64,000 nt of DNA from Aquamicrobium defluvii (GCF_004363725.1 NZ_SNZF01000004.1:1-64000); one strand, 5' to 3'. Shown: positions 7,543 to 16,267, numbered from the stretch's first letter. Notes: a model not told the origin generated them from the letters alone. Made by a program: numbers and translations.

Positions 7543-8214
7543 ATGACCGATTCCGCCCTCAAAACCTTTCTCGACCGTTTCGCCGATGCGCTCGATCGCG
7601 ATGCGCGGCCGGTTTCCCGGTCCCACGCCGTCCGGTTGCGCCGGCTGGCCGAGCGACTGCCGCCGGTGAAGGATGCATCGCCGAGCCAAGTGCCGATTCA
7701 GGCGGCGTGCGAGGCCGAACTGGCCTCCCACGCCACCCGGTCGCCGCTCGCTCAGGCACTCGGCGACCTCCTGCCCGCCATCCACATCACCCGTAGCAAG
7801 ACCTACCTCGCCAATCCGCCGAGCCGCGATTTTGGCGAGAATTACGGCTATGGCGTCATCTGCGGCCCGGAGGGCGGGCCGCCCGCACTGATCCGCGATC
7901 CCGAGATCGCCTTCGGCCTGATGTTCCTGGGCCCGAAAACCCATTATCCGCTGCACCATCACCCGGCCGACGAACTCTACTACACAGTCACCGGTCCTTC
8001 CTTCTGGCGCGCCGGCGCGGTGGGCTGGACGGGCCATGGTGCGGATGCGATCATCCATCATCCGCCGTGGCTGCCGCATGCGACGCTTTCGGCGGAACGG
8101 CCACTTGTGCTTCTGTACATCTGGGAGGGCGATCTTGACACCGACGCCGCCTTCATTCCCGACACCGTGACGGCAGCGGCCGCCCTTTCCTCCGTGGGGC
8201 TCGACGCGACATGA
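7543..8214 (+). CDS. Cupin of the dimethylsulfoniopropionate (DMSP) lyase family
   Basis: A 223-residue cytosolic protein without signal peptide. The C-terminal half is a cupin barrel with a dense metal-ligand motif: FLGPKTHYPLHHHPADELYYTVTG (His, His, His, Glu, Tyr near residues 140-160) and a later His in HHPPWLPHAT. Spacing and residues resemble DddL/DddQ-type DMSP lyases, which use a metal to remove dimethyl sulfide from DMSP, giving acrylate. Many relatives are annotated as DMSP lyase without test, so another onium or hydroxyl substrate is possible. AAGGACAG precedes the ATG at 7543. The stop overlaps the next start (ATGA), so it is translated with the transporter. Its position inside a transporter operon implies that it acts on the imported compound. 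Confidence 0.75.
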   Translation: MTDSALKTFLDRFADALDRDARPVSRSHAVRLRRLAERLPPVKDASPSQVPIQAACEAELASHATRSPLAQALGDLLPAIHITRSKTYLANPPSRDFGENYGYGVICGPEGGPPALIRDPEIAFGLMFLGPKTHYPLHHHPADELYYTVTGPSFWRAGAVGWTGHGADAIIHHPPWLPHATLSAERPLVLLYIWEGDLDTDAAFIPDTVTAAAALSSVGLDAT

Positions 8215-9164
8215 GCATTTTTCGCCTTCTCGCCAGCCGGATCCTGTTTTCGGCCCTGACGCTCCTCCTCGTCTCGATCCTGATCTTCCTGATCCTCGAA
8301 GCGCTGCCGGGTGACGTCGCCACCCGCATCCTCGGCCGCGAGGCCACCGCCAAGGCGCTGGAGGTGCTGCGCAGCCAGCTTCACCTCGATCAGCCCGCAC
8401 TCGTGCGCTATTTCCAGTGGCTCGGCGACTTCCTGCGCGGCGATCTCGGCACCTCGATCGCCACCGGCCGTCCCATCGCCGACGTGCTCGGCCCGCGCAT
8501 CGTCAACACGCTGCTGCTCTCGCTCTTCGCTTTCGCCATCTACCTCGTGCTGGCGCTCATTCCCGCGATCATCCAGGCGGTGAATCGCGGCAAGATGATC
8601 GATAACGTCATTTCCGTCATCACGTTGCTCCTGCTCTCGTTGCCGGATTTCCTGTTGGCGACGATCCTGCTCTTCCTCTTCGCCGTCGCCGTGCCGATCC
8701 TGCCGGCGCTCGCGACCATTTCGGAAAATAGCACCTGGCAGGAAATGCTGCGCGCCATGGTGCTGCCGGCCGTCACGCTCGCCATCATGATGGCCGTCTA
8801 CGCCATCCGCGTGCTGCGCGACAGCCTGATCGAGGTGCTGCGATCGGACTATGTGCGTCTTGCCGAACTGAAGGGCCTGCGCCCTCGCGCCGTGCTCTTC
8901 CGCCACGCTCTTCCGAACGCCATCGTGCCGGCGCTGAACGTCACGGCGCTCAATCTCGGTTTCTTGATCGGCGGCGTCGTCATCGTCGAGCGAGTCTTCT
9001 CCTATCCCGGCTTCGGCACGCTGCTGATCGACGCGCTGCAACTGCGCGACATTCCGCTCATCAAGGCAACCGTGATGATCAGCGCCGCCGTCTATGTTGC
9101 CGCCAATCTCGCGGCTGATGTGCTTGCTGTCCTGCTGCAACCGCGCCTGAGGATCAGCCGATGA
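8211..9164 (+). CDS. ABC transporter permease, DppB/OppB type
   Basis: A 317-residue inner-membrane permease with about six membrane helices. The N-terminal helix (FSALTLLLVSILIFLILEALPGD) and the following periplasmic segment ending QPALVRYFQWLGDFLRGDLG are typical of DppB/OppB. The EAA loop is visible as DYVRLAELKGLRPRAVLFRHALPNA (about residues 205-230). It overlaps the cupin stop and the next permease by 4 nt, so the operon is tightly coupled. It forms a heterodimeric channel with the next gene product. Confidence 0.93.
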   Translation: MSIFRLLASRILFSALTLLLVSILIFLILEALPGDVATRILGREATAKALEVLRSQLHLDQPALVRYFQWLGDFLRGDLGTSIATGRPIADVLGPRIVNTLLLSLFAFAIYLVLALIPAIIQAVNRGKMIDNVISVITLLLLSLPDFLLATILLFLFAVAVPILPALATISENSTWQEMLRAMVLPAVTLAIMMAVYAIRVLRDSLIEVLRSDYVRLAELKGLRPRAVLFRHALPNAIVPALNVTALNLGFLIGGVVIVERVFSYPGFGTLLIDALQLRDIPLIKATVMISAAVYVAANLAADVLAVLLQPRLRISR

Positions 9165-10039
9165 CCCTCGCCACCTTCATCTCGTCCCGACGTTTCAAGG
9201 TCGACCTCTGGCGCGCAACGCCCGGCCCGTTCAAGGTCGGTGCGGTCATTCTCGTCGCCCATGGCCTATTCGCTGTCCTCGGTTTCTTCTGGACGCCCTA
9301 CGGCTATGCCGAAATGGGGGCGGGCCTGCCGCTCTCCGGCATTTCTTGGCAGCACCCGATGGGCCTTGACCAGATCGGCCGCGACGTCTTCAGCCGTTTC
9401 ATGCATGGGGCGCACATCGTGCTGCTACTCTCCTTTGCCGGTACGATGCTTGGCATGGTCACCGGCACGACGCTCGGCCTGCTCTCCGGTTATGTCGGCG
9501 GCTGGTTCGACGAGATCACTCAGCGCATCGTCGAGGCGATGATCAGCATTCCCTTCTTGGCGCTGGCCCTGGTCATGATCATCGCCGCCGGCCCCGCGCT
9601 TGCGGGCGCGCCCGTGCTCATCGTCTTCGTCGTCGGCCTCGTCTATGCGCCGCGCATCACCCGCATCGCCCGCGCCGCCGCCATGGAGATCGCGACGCGA
9701 GAATATGTCGCCGTGGCGGAACTGCGCGGCGAAGGCACCTGGTCGATCGTGTTCCGGGAAATCCTTCCCAACGCCGCGAACGTACTGCTAGTCGAGTTCT
9801 CGCTGCGCCTCAGCTATGCGCCGATCCTCATCGGCGCGCTCGGCTTCCTCGGCTTCGGCATCCGCCCGCCGACGCCGGAATGGGGCCTGATGATCAGCGA
9901 GAACCGCAACCTCCTGATCGCCTCGCCCGTGACGGTGTTCGGGCCCGGCCTCGGCCTTGCCTCCCTCGTCATCGGTTTCAACCTCTTCACCGACGGCCTA
10001 TCGCGCATGCTCGGCCAGCGGCCTGTCGCGGGAGCGTAA
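9161..10039 (+). CDS. ABC transporter permease, DppC/OppC type
   Basis: A 292-residue permease partnering the preceding gene. It has the DppC-like early motif HPMGLDQIGRDVFSRFMHGAH and an EAA loop EYVAVAELRGEGTWSIVFREILPNA (about residues 187-212), with five to six membrane helices. It starts at an ATGA overlap with the upstream permease. The ATPase gene follows after 4 nt. The substrate cannot be read from the permeases. Confidence 0.93.
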   Translation: MTLATFISSRRFKVDLWRATPGPFKVGAVILVAHGLFAVLGFFWTPYGYAEMGAGLPLSGISWQHPMGLDQIGRDVFSRFMHGAHIVLLLSFAGTMLGMVTGTTLGLLSGYVGGWFDEITQRIVEAMISIPFLALALVMIIAAGPALAGAPVLIVFVVGLVYAPRITRIARAAAMEIATREYVAVAELRGEGTWSIVFREILPNAANVLLVEFSLRLSYAPILIGALGFLGFGIRPPTPEWGLMISENRNLLIASPVTVFGPGLGLASLVIGFNLFTDGLSRMLGQRPVAGA

Positions 10040-10043
10040 GAAC

Positions 10044-12080
10044 ATGCAAAAGCTCATCGAAGTCCGCAACCTCAACATTGCCTATGGTGGCGCGGCCGGC
10101 TGGACCAATGTGGTGCAGGGCGTCTCCTTCGAGATCGCCCGCGGCGAAGCCTTCGGCCTTGTCGGGGAATCCGGCTGTGGCAAATCCACCGTCGCCTATC
10201 GCCTGCTCGGCTACGGTACGATCAACAGCTTGGTGCAGACCGGCGAGATCATCTTCGATGGCACGGACCTCCTCAAGCTCGGCGCAACCGCCCTGACGCG
10301 CCTGCGCGGTGACCGCATTGCGCTCGTGCCGCAGAACCCGACGACCTCTCTCAGCCCCGGCATGCGCGTCGGCACGCAGGTCCGCGAGATGATCGCCACG
10401 CACCGAGCACTGCCGCAGGGCATGACGATGGAGGCCCGCATCGTCGAACTTTTCGCCCTCGTCGGCCTGCCCGATGTCGGCCACTGCTACCCGCACGAGC
10501 TCTCCGGCGGCCAGCAGCAGCGCGTGACGATCGCCATGGCCGTTGCCTGCAATCCCGACCTCCTGGTGCTCGATGAGCCGACGACCGGTCTCGACGTTAC
10601 CACCCAGCGCCAGATCATCCAGCTTCTCGCCGATCTGCGCGCCCGCATTGGCATGGCGATGCTCTATGTCACGCACGACCTCGCTCTGCTCGCCCAGATC
10701 GCAGACCGCGTCGGCGTCATGTATGCCGGCCAGCTCGTAGAAGTCGCACCCTGCGAAGAGTTACTTTCAGCCCCGGCGCACCCCTATTCGCGCGGCCTCA
10801 TCGCCTCCATCCCCACCACGGACGGCGCGGAGCGGCAGGGCCGGGGCCTGCGCGGTGTGCTGCGCCGCGACCAGATGTCCACCGGCTGCAAGTTCGAGCC
10901 GCGCTGCGACTTCGCTACCACCGCCTGCCGCACCATGCCGCAGGTGCTCGAACCGGTCACGGATGCCCGCTCCGTCGCCTGCATGCGTTGGCGCGATGTC
11001 GTGGCACCACAAGCCCCAGTCCTGGTGAAGCGCGAAAATAAAAAGATCATCGGGGAGCCGGCACGCCTGCTTTCGGTCGCCGATCTCAATCTCTCCTATG
11101 GACGCCCCGGCCTTTTCGACCGGCTGCTCGGTCGGACCAGTCCGTCCGTGGTGCGCGACATCGACCTCGAATTGTACGCCGGCGAGGTGGTCGCGCTCGT
11201 CGGCGAATCCGGCAGCGGCAAATCGACGATCGCCCGGGCGATCAGCGGCCGCCTGCCACCCCGCACCGGCATCATCCGCCTCGATGGTGCGGCCCTTGCA
11301 CCGGCCCTCAAGGATCGGTCGGTCGAAGAACTGCGGCAAATCCAATATATCTTCCAAAATCCGGACGCCTCGCTCAATCCGCGCCGCCGCATCCGCTCGA
11401 TTCTGGAGCGCCCCATCGATCATTTCGGCATAAAAGTCGATGAAAAGGCGCTGGAGAGCGTGCTCGAAAATGTCGGCCTGCATGCCGGTTATCTCGACCG
11501 TTTTCCCGAACAGCTCTCCGGCGGCGAGCGCCAGCGCATCGCCATCGCCCGCGCGCTTCTGGTCAATCCCAAGCTGCTGATCTGCGACGAAATCCTCTCC
11601 GCCCTCGACGTCTCGGTGCAGGCAAGGATCGTCGAGCTCCTGCGCTCGCTCAAGGAAAAGCATGCCGTCGCCATGCTCTTCATCTCGCATGACCTCGCCG
11701 TGGTGCAGGAATTCGCAGATCGAGTGGCGGTGCTCTATCGTGGCGAACTCATGCAACTCGCCGATATTGCCACGCTGCTCGACGCCCCGCTCCATCCCTA
11801 TACTGAGATGCTGCTGGAGGCAGCCCCCGGCCTTCGAAGGGACCACTACGTCTCTAGGCCGCCCGCCTTTCCGGTATCAAAGGCCATCCCTGGCGTCGGC
11901 TGCCCGCTGGCAGGCCGCTGTCCCCGCCAGGTAGGCAGTCTCTGCGCCGAGACCCGACCGCCTGTTCAGGTGTCGGACAACGGGTTCATACGCTGCCATC
12001 TGGCTGCTGACGAGCTGGCAACCCACGCTTCTCCTGCCGATCACAGTGATTTCGCAGGACAGGTCAGATCAATTTCTTGA
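10044..12080 (+). CDS. Fused double ABC ATPase (DppD-DppF type)
   Basis: A 678-residue protein with two complete nucleotide-binding domains in one chain. Domain 1 (about 1-330) has Walker [10 protein letters not shown], signature LSGGQQQR and Walker [13 protein letters not shown]. Domain 2 (about 345-660) has [17 protein letters not shown] and [12 protein letters not shown]. Each ends with an oligopeptide-transporter C-terminal extension carrying conserved cysteines (GCKFEPRC and [10 protein letters not shown]). Dpp/Opp systems usually encode these as two proteins; fused versions are known but less common. The start at ATG 10044 lies 4 nt after the permease stop; an open frame extends upstream inside the permease gene without similarity. 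It energises uptake through the two permeases. Confidence 0.93.
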   Translation: MQKLIEVRNLNIAYGGAAGWTNVVQGVSFEIARGEAFGLVGESGCGKSTVAYRLLGYGTINSLVQTGEIIFDGTDLLKLGATALTRLRGDRIALVPQNPTTSLSPGMRVGTQVREMIATHRALPQGMTMEARIVELFALVGLPDVGHCYPHELSGGQQQRVTIAMAVACNPDLLVLDEPTTGLDVTTQRQIIQLLADLRARIGMAMLYVTHDLALLAQIADRVGVMYAGQLVEVAPCEELLSAPAHPYSRGLIASIPTTDGAERQGRGLRGVLRRDQMSTGCKFEPRCDFATTACRTMPQVLEPVTDARSVACMRWRDVVAPQAPVLVKRENKKIIGEPARLLSVADLNLSYGRPGLFDRLLGRTSPSVVRDIDLELYAGEVVALVGESGSGKSTIARAISGRLPPRTGIIRLDGAALAPALKDRSVEELRQIQYIFQNPDASLNPRRRIRSILERPIDHFGIKVDEKALESVLENVGLHAGYLDRFPEQLSGGERQRIAIARALLVNPKLLICDEILSALDVSVQARIVELLRSLKEKHAVAMLFISHDLAVVQEFADRVAVLYRGELMQLADIATLLDAPLHPYTEMLLEAAPGLRRDHYVSRPPAFPVSKAIPGVGCPLAGRCPRQVGSLCAETRPPVQVSDNGFIRCHLAADELATHASPADHSDFAGQVRSIS

Positions 12081-12137
12081 TAACGGATAGTGTCTTCCTC
12101 ATGACGGCATTGGCTGCGGATCAGATGGAGGAAAGAC

Positions 12138-12251
12138 ATGAAACGATTGGGGGTGATAGTCCTTGCCGCAATGGCGATGGCGCTGTTGGCGAGCGAGGGA
12201 CATGCAAAGAGAATCAAAATCAGCGGCAAATACGCTCGCAGCGAAATATAG
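12138..12251 (+). CDS. Very small exported peptide (37 aa)
   Basis: A short open frame with a strong ribosome binding site (GGAGGAAAG, 12128-12136) and ATG 12138. The product starts MKRLGVIVLAAMAMALLASEGHA, a classic signal peptide with an A-x-A-like cleavage point, followed by a basic 14-residue tail (KRIKISGKYARSEI). No cysteine, so it is not a lipoprotein. It stands alone after the transporter operon. The tail is too short to classify; the ribosome binding site and signal sequence are the only support. Confidence 0.45.
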   Translation: MKRLGVIVLAAMAMALLASEGHAKRIKISGKYARSEI

Positions 12252-12428
12252 CCAACCCTACCTCAAACCGAAAAATCAGTCGCGTCCACCATCAAATAGA
12301 TAAAAGTTCCGGGTATGTACTCAGTAGTCGGACAGATTCATCACTTTTGTGTCGTGATGCCAAGTGAATTCGACGTACGTGCTTCATCAGACCCGTTGCG
12401 CCTCACATTCTGAGGTGCAATTGTCGGC

Positions 12429-13496
12429 TTACGCCTCATGTGGACCAGTGATCGGATTTAGTTCGTCAAAGCGCTCGGCCAGGTCTTTGATGCTCATGCC
12501 GAGATGATTCGCCATCCGCTGGGTATCGCCACCATGACGCAGCGTCGAATAGTAGTGTTCCACCCAGGCTCCTGCGGCCGCCAGTTCAATCGTCGTCGGT
12601 TCTGCGCCCGTGCCTTTCACAATCTCGTAGAAGCGGTCCAGGCTGATCGCCTTGCGGGAGGGCCTTAGCGTCGGTGCAGGCCGGTCTTCGTTGCGTGCGT
12701 CCAGCTCGATGACCAGACCCTCCTCGAAGCTTCCAGTCTCGCCGGGATAACCACGCGGGTTCGATACTACCCGGCAATGGCCGATTTCATAATCGACGGG
12801 GTCGTGAACATGACCATGAACCCAAAGGTCCGGGTGCCCTGACAGCATCAGATCGGACAGGTCTGATGCATAGCAAGCCGACAGCAGGCCATTCTGTCGT
12901 CGCGCCGGAATCGAGTATCGGTGCGGCGCATGATGCGTCACAACGACAGTCGGCCCGTCGAACGGCTGTGAGAGCTCGGTCTGGATGAAAGCAGCACTCA
13001 TGTCGTGCCGGCGGCCAGTGTGCCGTGGCGAGAAATAGACTTTCCCGCTGTGGCGCTGGGGGCCTGTCAGGTCGACTTCGTCCGGCTCGACCTCGATCAT
13101 CCGGAAGTCGTTCATGTACTTGATGGCTTCCCGCTGACACTGCAATGAAAAGGGTTCGCCAAGGAGCTCGAAATCCATCCAGAGGGTTGAGCCGATGAAC
13201 CGCGTTCCGCCGATCACAACGGTTTCGTTCTCCAGGTAGAAGAGATTCTCGATTGCGCCAGCCTTTTGCCGCGCGTCGGCAAGCTGCCGGTCAAGGTTCT
13301 GGCCATAGAACTCGTGATTGCCGGCGACTATGACAATCGGCTTGTCCGAAAGCGCTCTGGCATATTCGATGGCCTTGGCGCAGGTAACATCAATGTCGCC
13401 AGCGAGAACCAGCACGTCATGATCAGGCGTCTTCGCTGGCCGCCATCGCAGCTCGGAGAACTCCTGATGCAGATCGGACATGATCCAGATGCGCAT
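12429..13496 (-). CDS. Metallophosphoesterase (calcineurin-like)
   Basis: A 355-residue protein with the metallophosphoesterase metal-site motifs in order: D-x-H in MSDLH (residues 6-10), GDI as VLAGDID (about 37), GNHE as VAGNHEFYG (about 62), H in VVTHHAPH (about 190) and GHVH as WVHGHVHDP (about 228). A C-terminal extension of about 90 residues follows, without a recognised fold. ATG 13496 was chosen over a TTG at 13505. Substrates of this family range from nucleotides to phosphoproteins and cannot be inferred. The broken metallophosphoesterase gene upstream ends 6 nt before it, so the two probably formed one transcript. Confidence 0.88.
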   Translation of the reverse strand: MRIWIMSDLHQEFSELRWRPAKTPDHDVLVLAGDIDVTCAKAIEYARALSDKPIVIVAGNHEFYGQNLDRQLADARQKAGAIENLFYLENETVVIGGTRFIGSTLWMDFELLGEPFSLQCQREAIKYMNDFRMIEVEPDEVDLTGPQRHSGKVYFSPRHTGRRHDMSAAFIQTELSQPFDGPTVVVTHHAPHRYSIPARRQNGLLSACYASDLSDLMLSGHPDLWVHGHVHDPVDYEIGHCRVVSNPRGYPGETGSFEEGLVIELDARNEDRPAPTLRPSRKAISLDRFYEIVKGTGAEPTTIELAAAGAWVEHYYSTLRHGGDTQRMANHLGMSIKDLAERFDELNPITGPHEA

Positions 13497-13501
13497 GGTT
13501 C

Positions 13502-14055
13502 TCAAAATTCCGGGCCGCGCTCGACCTGCGGCCAGTAGACATTCTTAGCCTGGGCCTTCGCGCGTTTGAGAATGTCGCCAAGACAGATCGGTAGAAAATC
13601 CCATACGTCGACCCCAACATTCACGCTGTTGCGGGTTCCACGCCACCTCTCATGAACATGCCCAAAAAGCTGGATCGCGCCTTTGCGCGCGCCTTCCCAT
13701 GTGATCATGGGATAATGGCAAAGCGTCAGGCGCTGGTCGCCGTCCTTGATAACGGCTATATCCTCGACCGTTTTCCATGGCAGCGCCTTGACCCGCTCGT
13801 CGTCATGATTGCCGACGATCAGATGCTTGCGGCCGGGGATCGAATGAACAGGCCTTCCAGATAGCCGTCACTTCCGGCCTAGCGTCCGAAGCCGAAATCA
13901 CCCACGACCCATAGATCGTCATCCGCCTGCACGCGAGAAGCGAAATTGGAAACAATGGCGGCATCCATTTCGCCCACGGAGCGAAATGGCCGGTTGCAGA
14001 ATCTGATGATGTTGTCGTTGCCGAAATGCGGATCGGCCGTGTACCAGTAGGTCAT
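13502..14055 (-). pseudogene. Broken second metallophosphoesterase gene
   Basis: From ATG 14055 the frame gives MTYWYTADPHFGNDNII with the D-x-H site, then VGDFGFGR and an in-frame TAG at about 13879-13881. Reading through, it continues AGSDGYLEGLF, then needs a one-base frameshift to give IPGRKHLIVGNHDDERVKALPW (GNHD site), and continues to LCHYPMITWEG and FGHVHERWRG (H and GHVH sites), ending at 13502. All five metallophosphoesterase motifs are thus present but split by a stop and a frameshift. Similar short proteins are annotated as phosphoesterases of phage or islands. Decay next to an intact paralogue fits an accessory region. Confidence 0.8.
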
Positions 14056-14124
14056 GTCTTGTCTGTCGTGGTGGAGAGGAGCCGGGGTTGACTGCCCGTC
14101 GAAGACCTCTCGTGTTTCTTGCGG

Positions 14125-15096
14125 CTACCGACATGGCGGCAAGGTCACCGTGTAATCCTGAAACTCCATGTCGATGTCGGTTTTTACCCTGACATGCTGA
14201 AACCGGACAACGAGTTTCCCGGACTTGAGCGTCATGGTGACGAGGCGTTGCCCGTCGTCGCCATCGTCCAGGCCGCCCTCTTCCGAGCACTGTGCAAGCG
14301 CCACGATCTTTCTGGGAGAAGGTTGGCGAGCCTGCTGAACCTCGCAGGAAATGCCAAAGTCGCCGAAAGATTTCGGCTCGACCTTGAAGGCAAGATGATC
14401 GGAGGCGGCACCGGTTCGCGATGCAACGCAGGCTTCCGGTTGTCCCCACAGACCGCGAAACGCTTTGGGAAGGTTGGCCACTTGCTTACCTGTCTTGGGG
14501 AGGGAGATTTCCTTGCCTTGCCGACGATCAGCCTGAATTGCGGTCGAACTGATTTCCCGGGCCAGAGCCTCGACCCTTGAACGATAGCCGCCGAGGCACA
14601 GGATGGCGAATTGTCCGGTAACGCCAGCGGCATTGCTCGCATTGCTGCCGTCCAACACCTCGCCAGCATCGGAGCGCCACAGGACGGCCTCTACTCCGGT
14701 GCGCCCTGGATCGTAGCCGACAAGCTGGTATGTCTCGCCCCACGAGGTTGAGATACGCCGTGCGGGACAATCGGCTTTCGCGACATAGGGCTTTGAATAG
14801 GTCCCGTCCTGCAAGGTCGCATCGACGCATTCCTTGACCCTGGCGGGGTCGGGACTGCCAAAGGCTGCGCAGTTTTCGCCGATTGCTTCCTCGGTGACGA
14901 TGGCGTGGATTTCAGCCTGCGCGGTGCCGAGGTTTCGCCTGACCGTGATCGTCGTTTGCGGCCCTTCGCTGCCAGTCGCCGGAAGCCAATCGAGGGGCCG
15001 TTCGGCTTGAGCCAGCGCCCCGGCGGGCAGCAGAAGCGAGACGGTCATGCAAACCCGGATGAAACTTGTCATTCTCATTGGTGACGACCATCTCAT
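14125..15096 (-). CDS. Exported protein of unknown function
   Basis: A 323-residue protein with an N-terminal signal peptide (hydrophobic run CMTVSLLLPAGALAQA, cleavage near residue 30). The mature part has several cysteines (for example ENCAAFG, KECVDA, KADCPARR, ILCLGG, ACVASR, ISCEVQ, LAQCSEE, LPPCR), consistent with disulfides in the periplasm. No domain is recognised. The ATG at 15096 overlaps the stop of the upstream membrane-protein gene (ATGA), so the two are coupled. A start at 15072 would still keep the signal sequence. Location in the accessory segment and lack of known relatives make the role open. Confidence 0.7.
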   Translation of the reverse strand: MRWSSPMRMTSFIRVCMTVSLLLPAGALAQAERPLDWLPATGSEGPQTTITVRRNLGTAQAEIHAIVTEEAIGENCAAFGSPDPARVKECVDATLQDGTYSKPYVAKADCPARRISTSWGETYQLVGYDPGRTGVEAVLWRSDAGEVLDGSNASNAAGVTGQFAILCLGGYRSRVEALAREISSTAIQADRRQGKEISLPKTGKQVANLPKAFRGLWGQPEACVASRTGAASDHLAFKVEPKSFGDFGISCEVQQARQPSPRKIVALAQCSEEGGLDDGDDGQRLVTMTLKSGKLVVRFQHVRVKTDIDMEFQDYTVTLPPCR

Positions 15097-15407
15097 TCAA
15101 ACAGCGGCCCGACGGTTGCGATGATGAAAACAACGCCGACCAGCATGGCAATGCCGACACCTACGCCAAGTCTGTAGAGCGCGCCGATCTTGGCTTCTTC
15201 GACCTCAAAGCGCCGGGCTTCCTCGTAATTCTCGAATTCGAGAACGCCGTGGGTGTTCGTGCGTTCGAACCGGCTCTTCCTGAACGCCCTGTCGCGGCGG
15301 GTCAGATGACGGAAATACCAGACCGAGAATGCAATCAGCGCCAAACCTATCAGAACGTTTTCCACCGCACCTTGCCTTTCGAATGTTTCTAACCAGTAAC
15401 AGCTCAT
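15093..15407 (-). CDS. Small membrane protein of unknown function
   Basis: About 104 residues with two membrane helices: ENVLIGLALIAFSVWYF near the N-terminus and YRLGVGVGIAMLVGVVFIIATVGPLF at the C-terminus, separated by a charged loop rich in Arg and Glu. The start is uncertain: ATG 15407 was chosen, but ATG 15428 or a GTG at 15458 are also open. The stop overlaps the start of the exported protein downstream on the minus strand, which suggests a two-gene unit working at the envelope. No family recognised. Confidence 0.6.
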   Translation of the reverse strand: MSCYWLETFERQGAVENVLIGLALIAFSVWYFRHLTRRDRAFRKSRFERTNTHGVLEFENYEEARRFEVEEAKIGALYRLGVGVGIAMLVGVVFIIATVGPLFE

Positions 15408-15496
15408 AACGCTTCTACGTGATTTCATTAGCTTAGCACGATTTTGACGTAAATACACCGTGGTAGAATACTCGTCATTGCGGCGCTCTCGTTGGC

Positions 15497-15727
15497 ATGG
15501 ACATACGAGAGGTGCTGGCGCGAAATGTGCGATTGCAACGAAGGGCCAAAGGCCTTTCGCAGGAGGAATTGGCCCACCGTGCCGACATTGACCGGACTTA
15601 CATCAGCGCCCTTGAACGGAGCCTATATGCGGCCAGCATCGATGTTGTTGACCGCTTGGCCATCGCGCTGGATGTGGAGGCGGCCGATCTATTGCAAAGG
15701 TCGACGGGAGATAAGCGGAGGCGATAG
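15497..15727 (+). CDS. XRE-family helix-turn-helix regulator
   Basis: A 76-residue single-domain repressor of the Cro/C1 type. The HTH covers residues 8-62 (VRLQRRAKGLSQEELAHRADIDRTYISALER, then VDRLAIALDVEAADLL). Small stand-alone XRE proteins of this kind are frequent at the edges of mobile elements. It is divergent from the membrane-protein gene on its left and faces a frameshifted island gene on its right, so it is probably a leftover regulator of the accessory segment. Confidence 0.85.
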   Translation: MDIREVLARNVRLQRRAKGLSQEELAHRADIDRTYISALERSLYAASIDVVDRLAIALDVEAADLLQRSTGDKRRR

Positions 15728-15774
15728 ATCGCATCGAGAACGCTGGATAGCACAACGTCATTGCATTTGGCCGG

Positions 15775-16148
15775 CTAATCTGTGCGAACGATGGCGTCGA
15801 CTATTGCCTTTGCCCTAGCAAGGGCCGATCTGGCGGCCGCCACTTCTAGGCCAAGCTCCAAGTGTTCGCGTTCGGCGAGCGCAAGAAACCCTTTGAGGAC
15901 TGCGTCCGATCCGTGCGCCAGCATGACTAAGTGGCGGCCGCCCGGACCATATTCTCCGTTGAGCCATAGCGTTCGCTGCGTTCGCTTGCTCCCGTCCAAC
16001 GCATGACAGTTTTTGTGGCGATGTGGCTAGGCCCGAGGTCTGACTTCAGCGCATCGGCGATCATAGAGACGTATTGTGTCTCAGAGAGATCGAAGGATTC
16101 GCCCTGCAATTTCCTGCCGCTATTCCGAAACATCTTTCCGGCCTCCAT
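15775..16148 (-). pseudogene. Frameshifted small mobile-element protein
   Basis: Two overlapping minus-strand frames make one protein if a single base is restored near 15970. The first gives SETQYVSMIADALKSDLGPSHIATKTVMRWTGASERSER; the second continues WLNGEYGPGGRHLVMLAHGSDAVLKGFLALAERE. The combined pattern (RWTGASER...NWL.G..GPSG.HL..LARHSD) recurs in small proteins near XRE regulators on alphaproteobacterial islands. One missing nucleotide after SERSER explains the break. A sequencing error cannot be excluded. Confidence 0.65.
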
Positions 16149-16250
16149 ACGATATGGTCTTCGGCAGATCCCTAGGCTGCCACGACGCGCGATGATAATC
16201 CGATGGAGCCAGACGGGCGGGAACGAGACCCGGCACCCGGGTTCCAGGAT

Positions 16251-16266
16251 TGGGCGTACCAGTTAA
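16251..16266 (+). repeat. Second copy of the tRNA-end att repeat
   Basis: TGGGCGTACCAGTTAA is identical to 2611-2626, where it forms a tRNA acceptor end with CCA. Upstream only a GGTTC (16240-16244) recalls the T-arm. The pair brackets 13.6 kb of accessory genes in direct orientation, as expected for att sites of a second, tandem island. Confidence 0.6.
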
Positions 16267-16267
16267 A

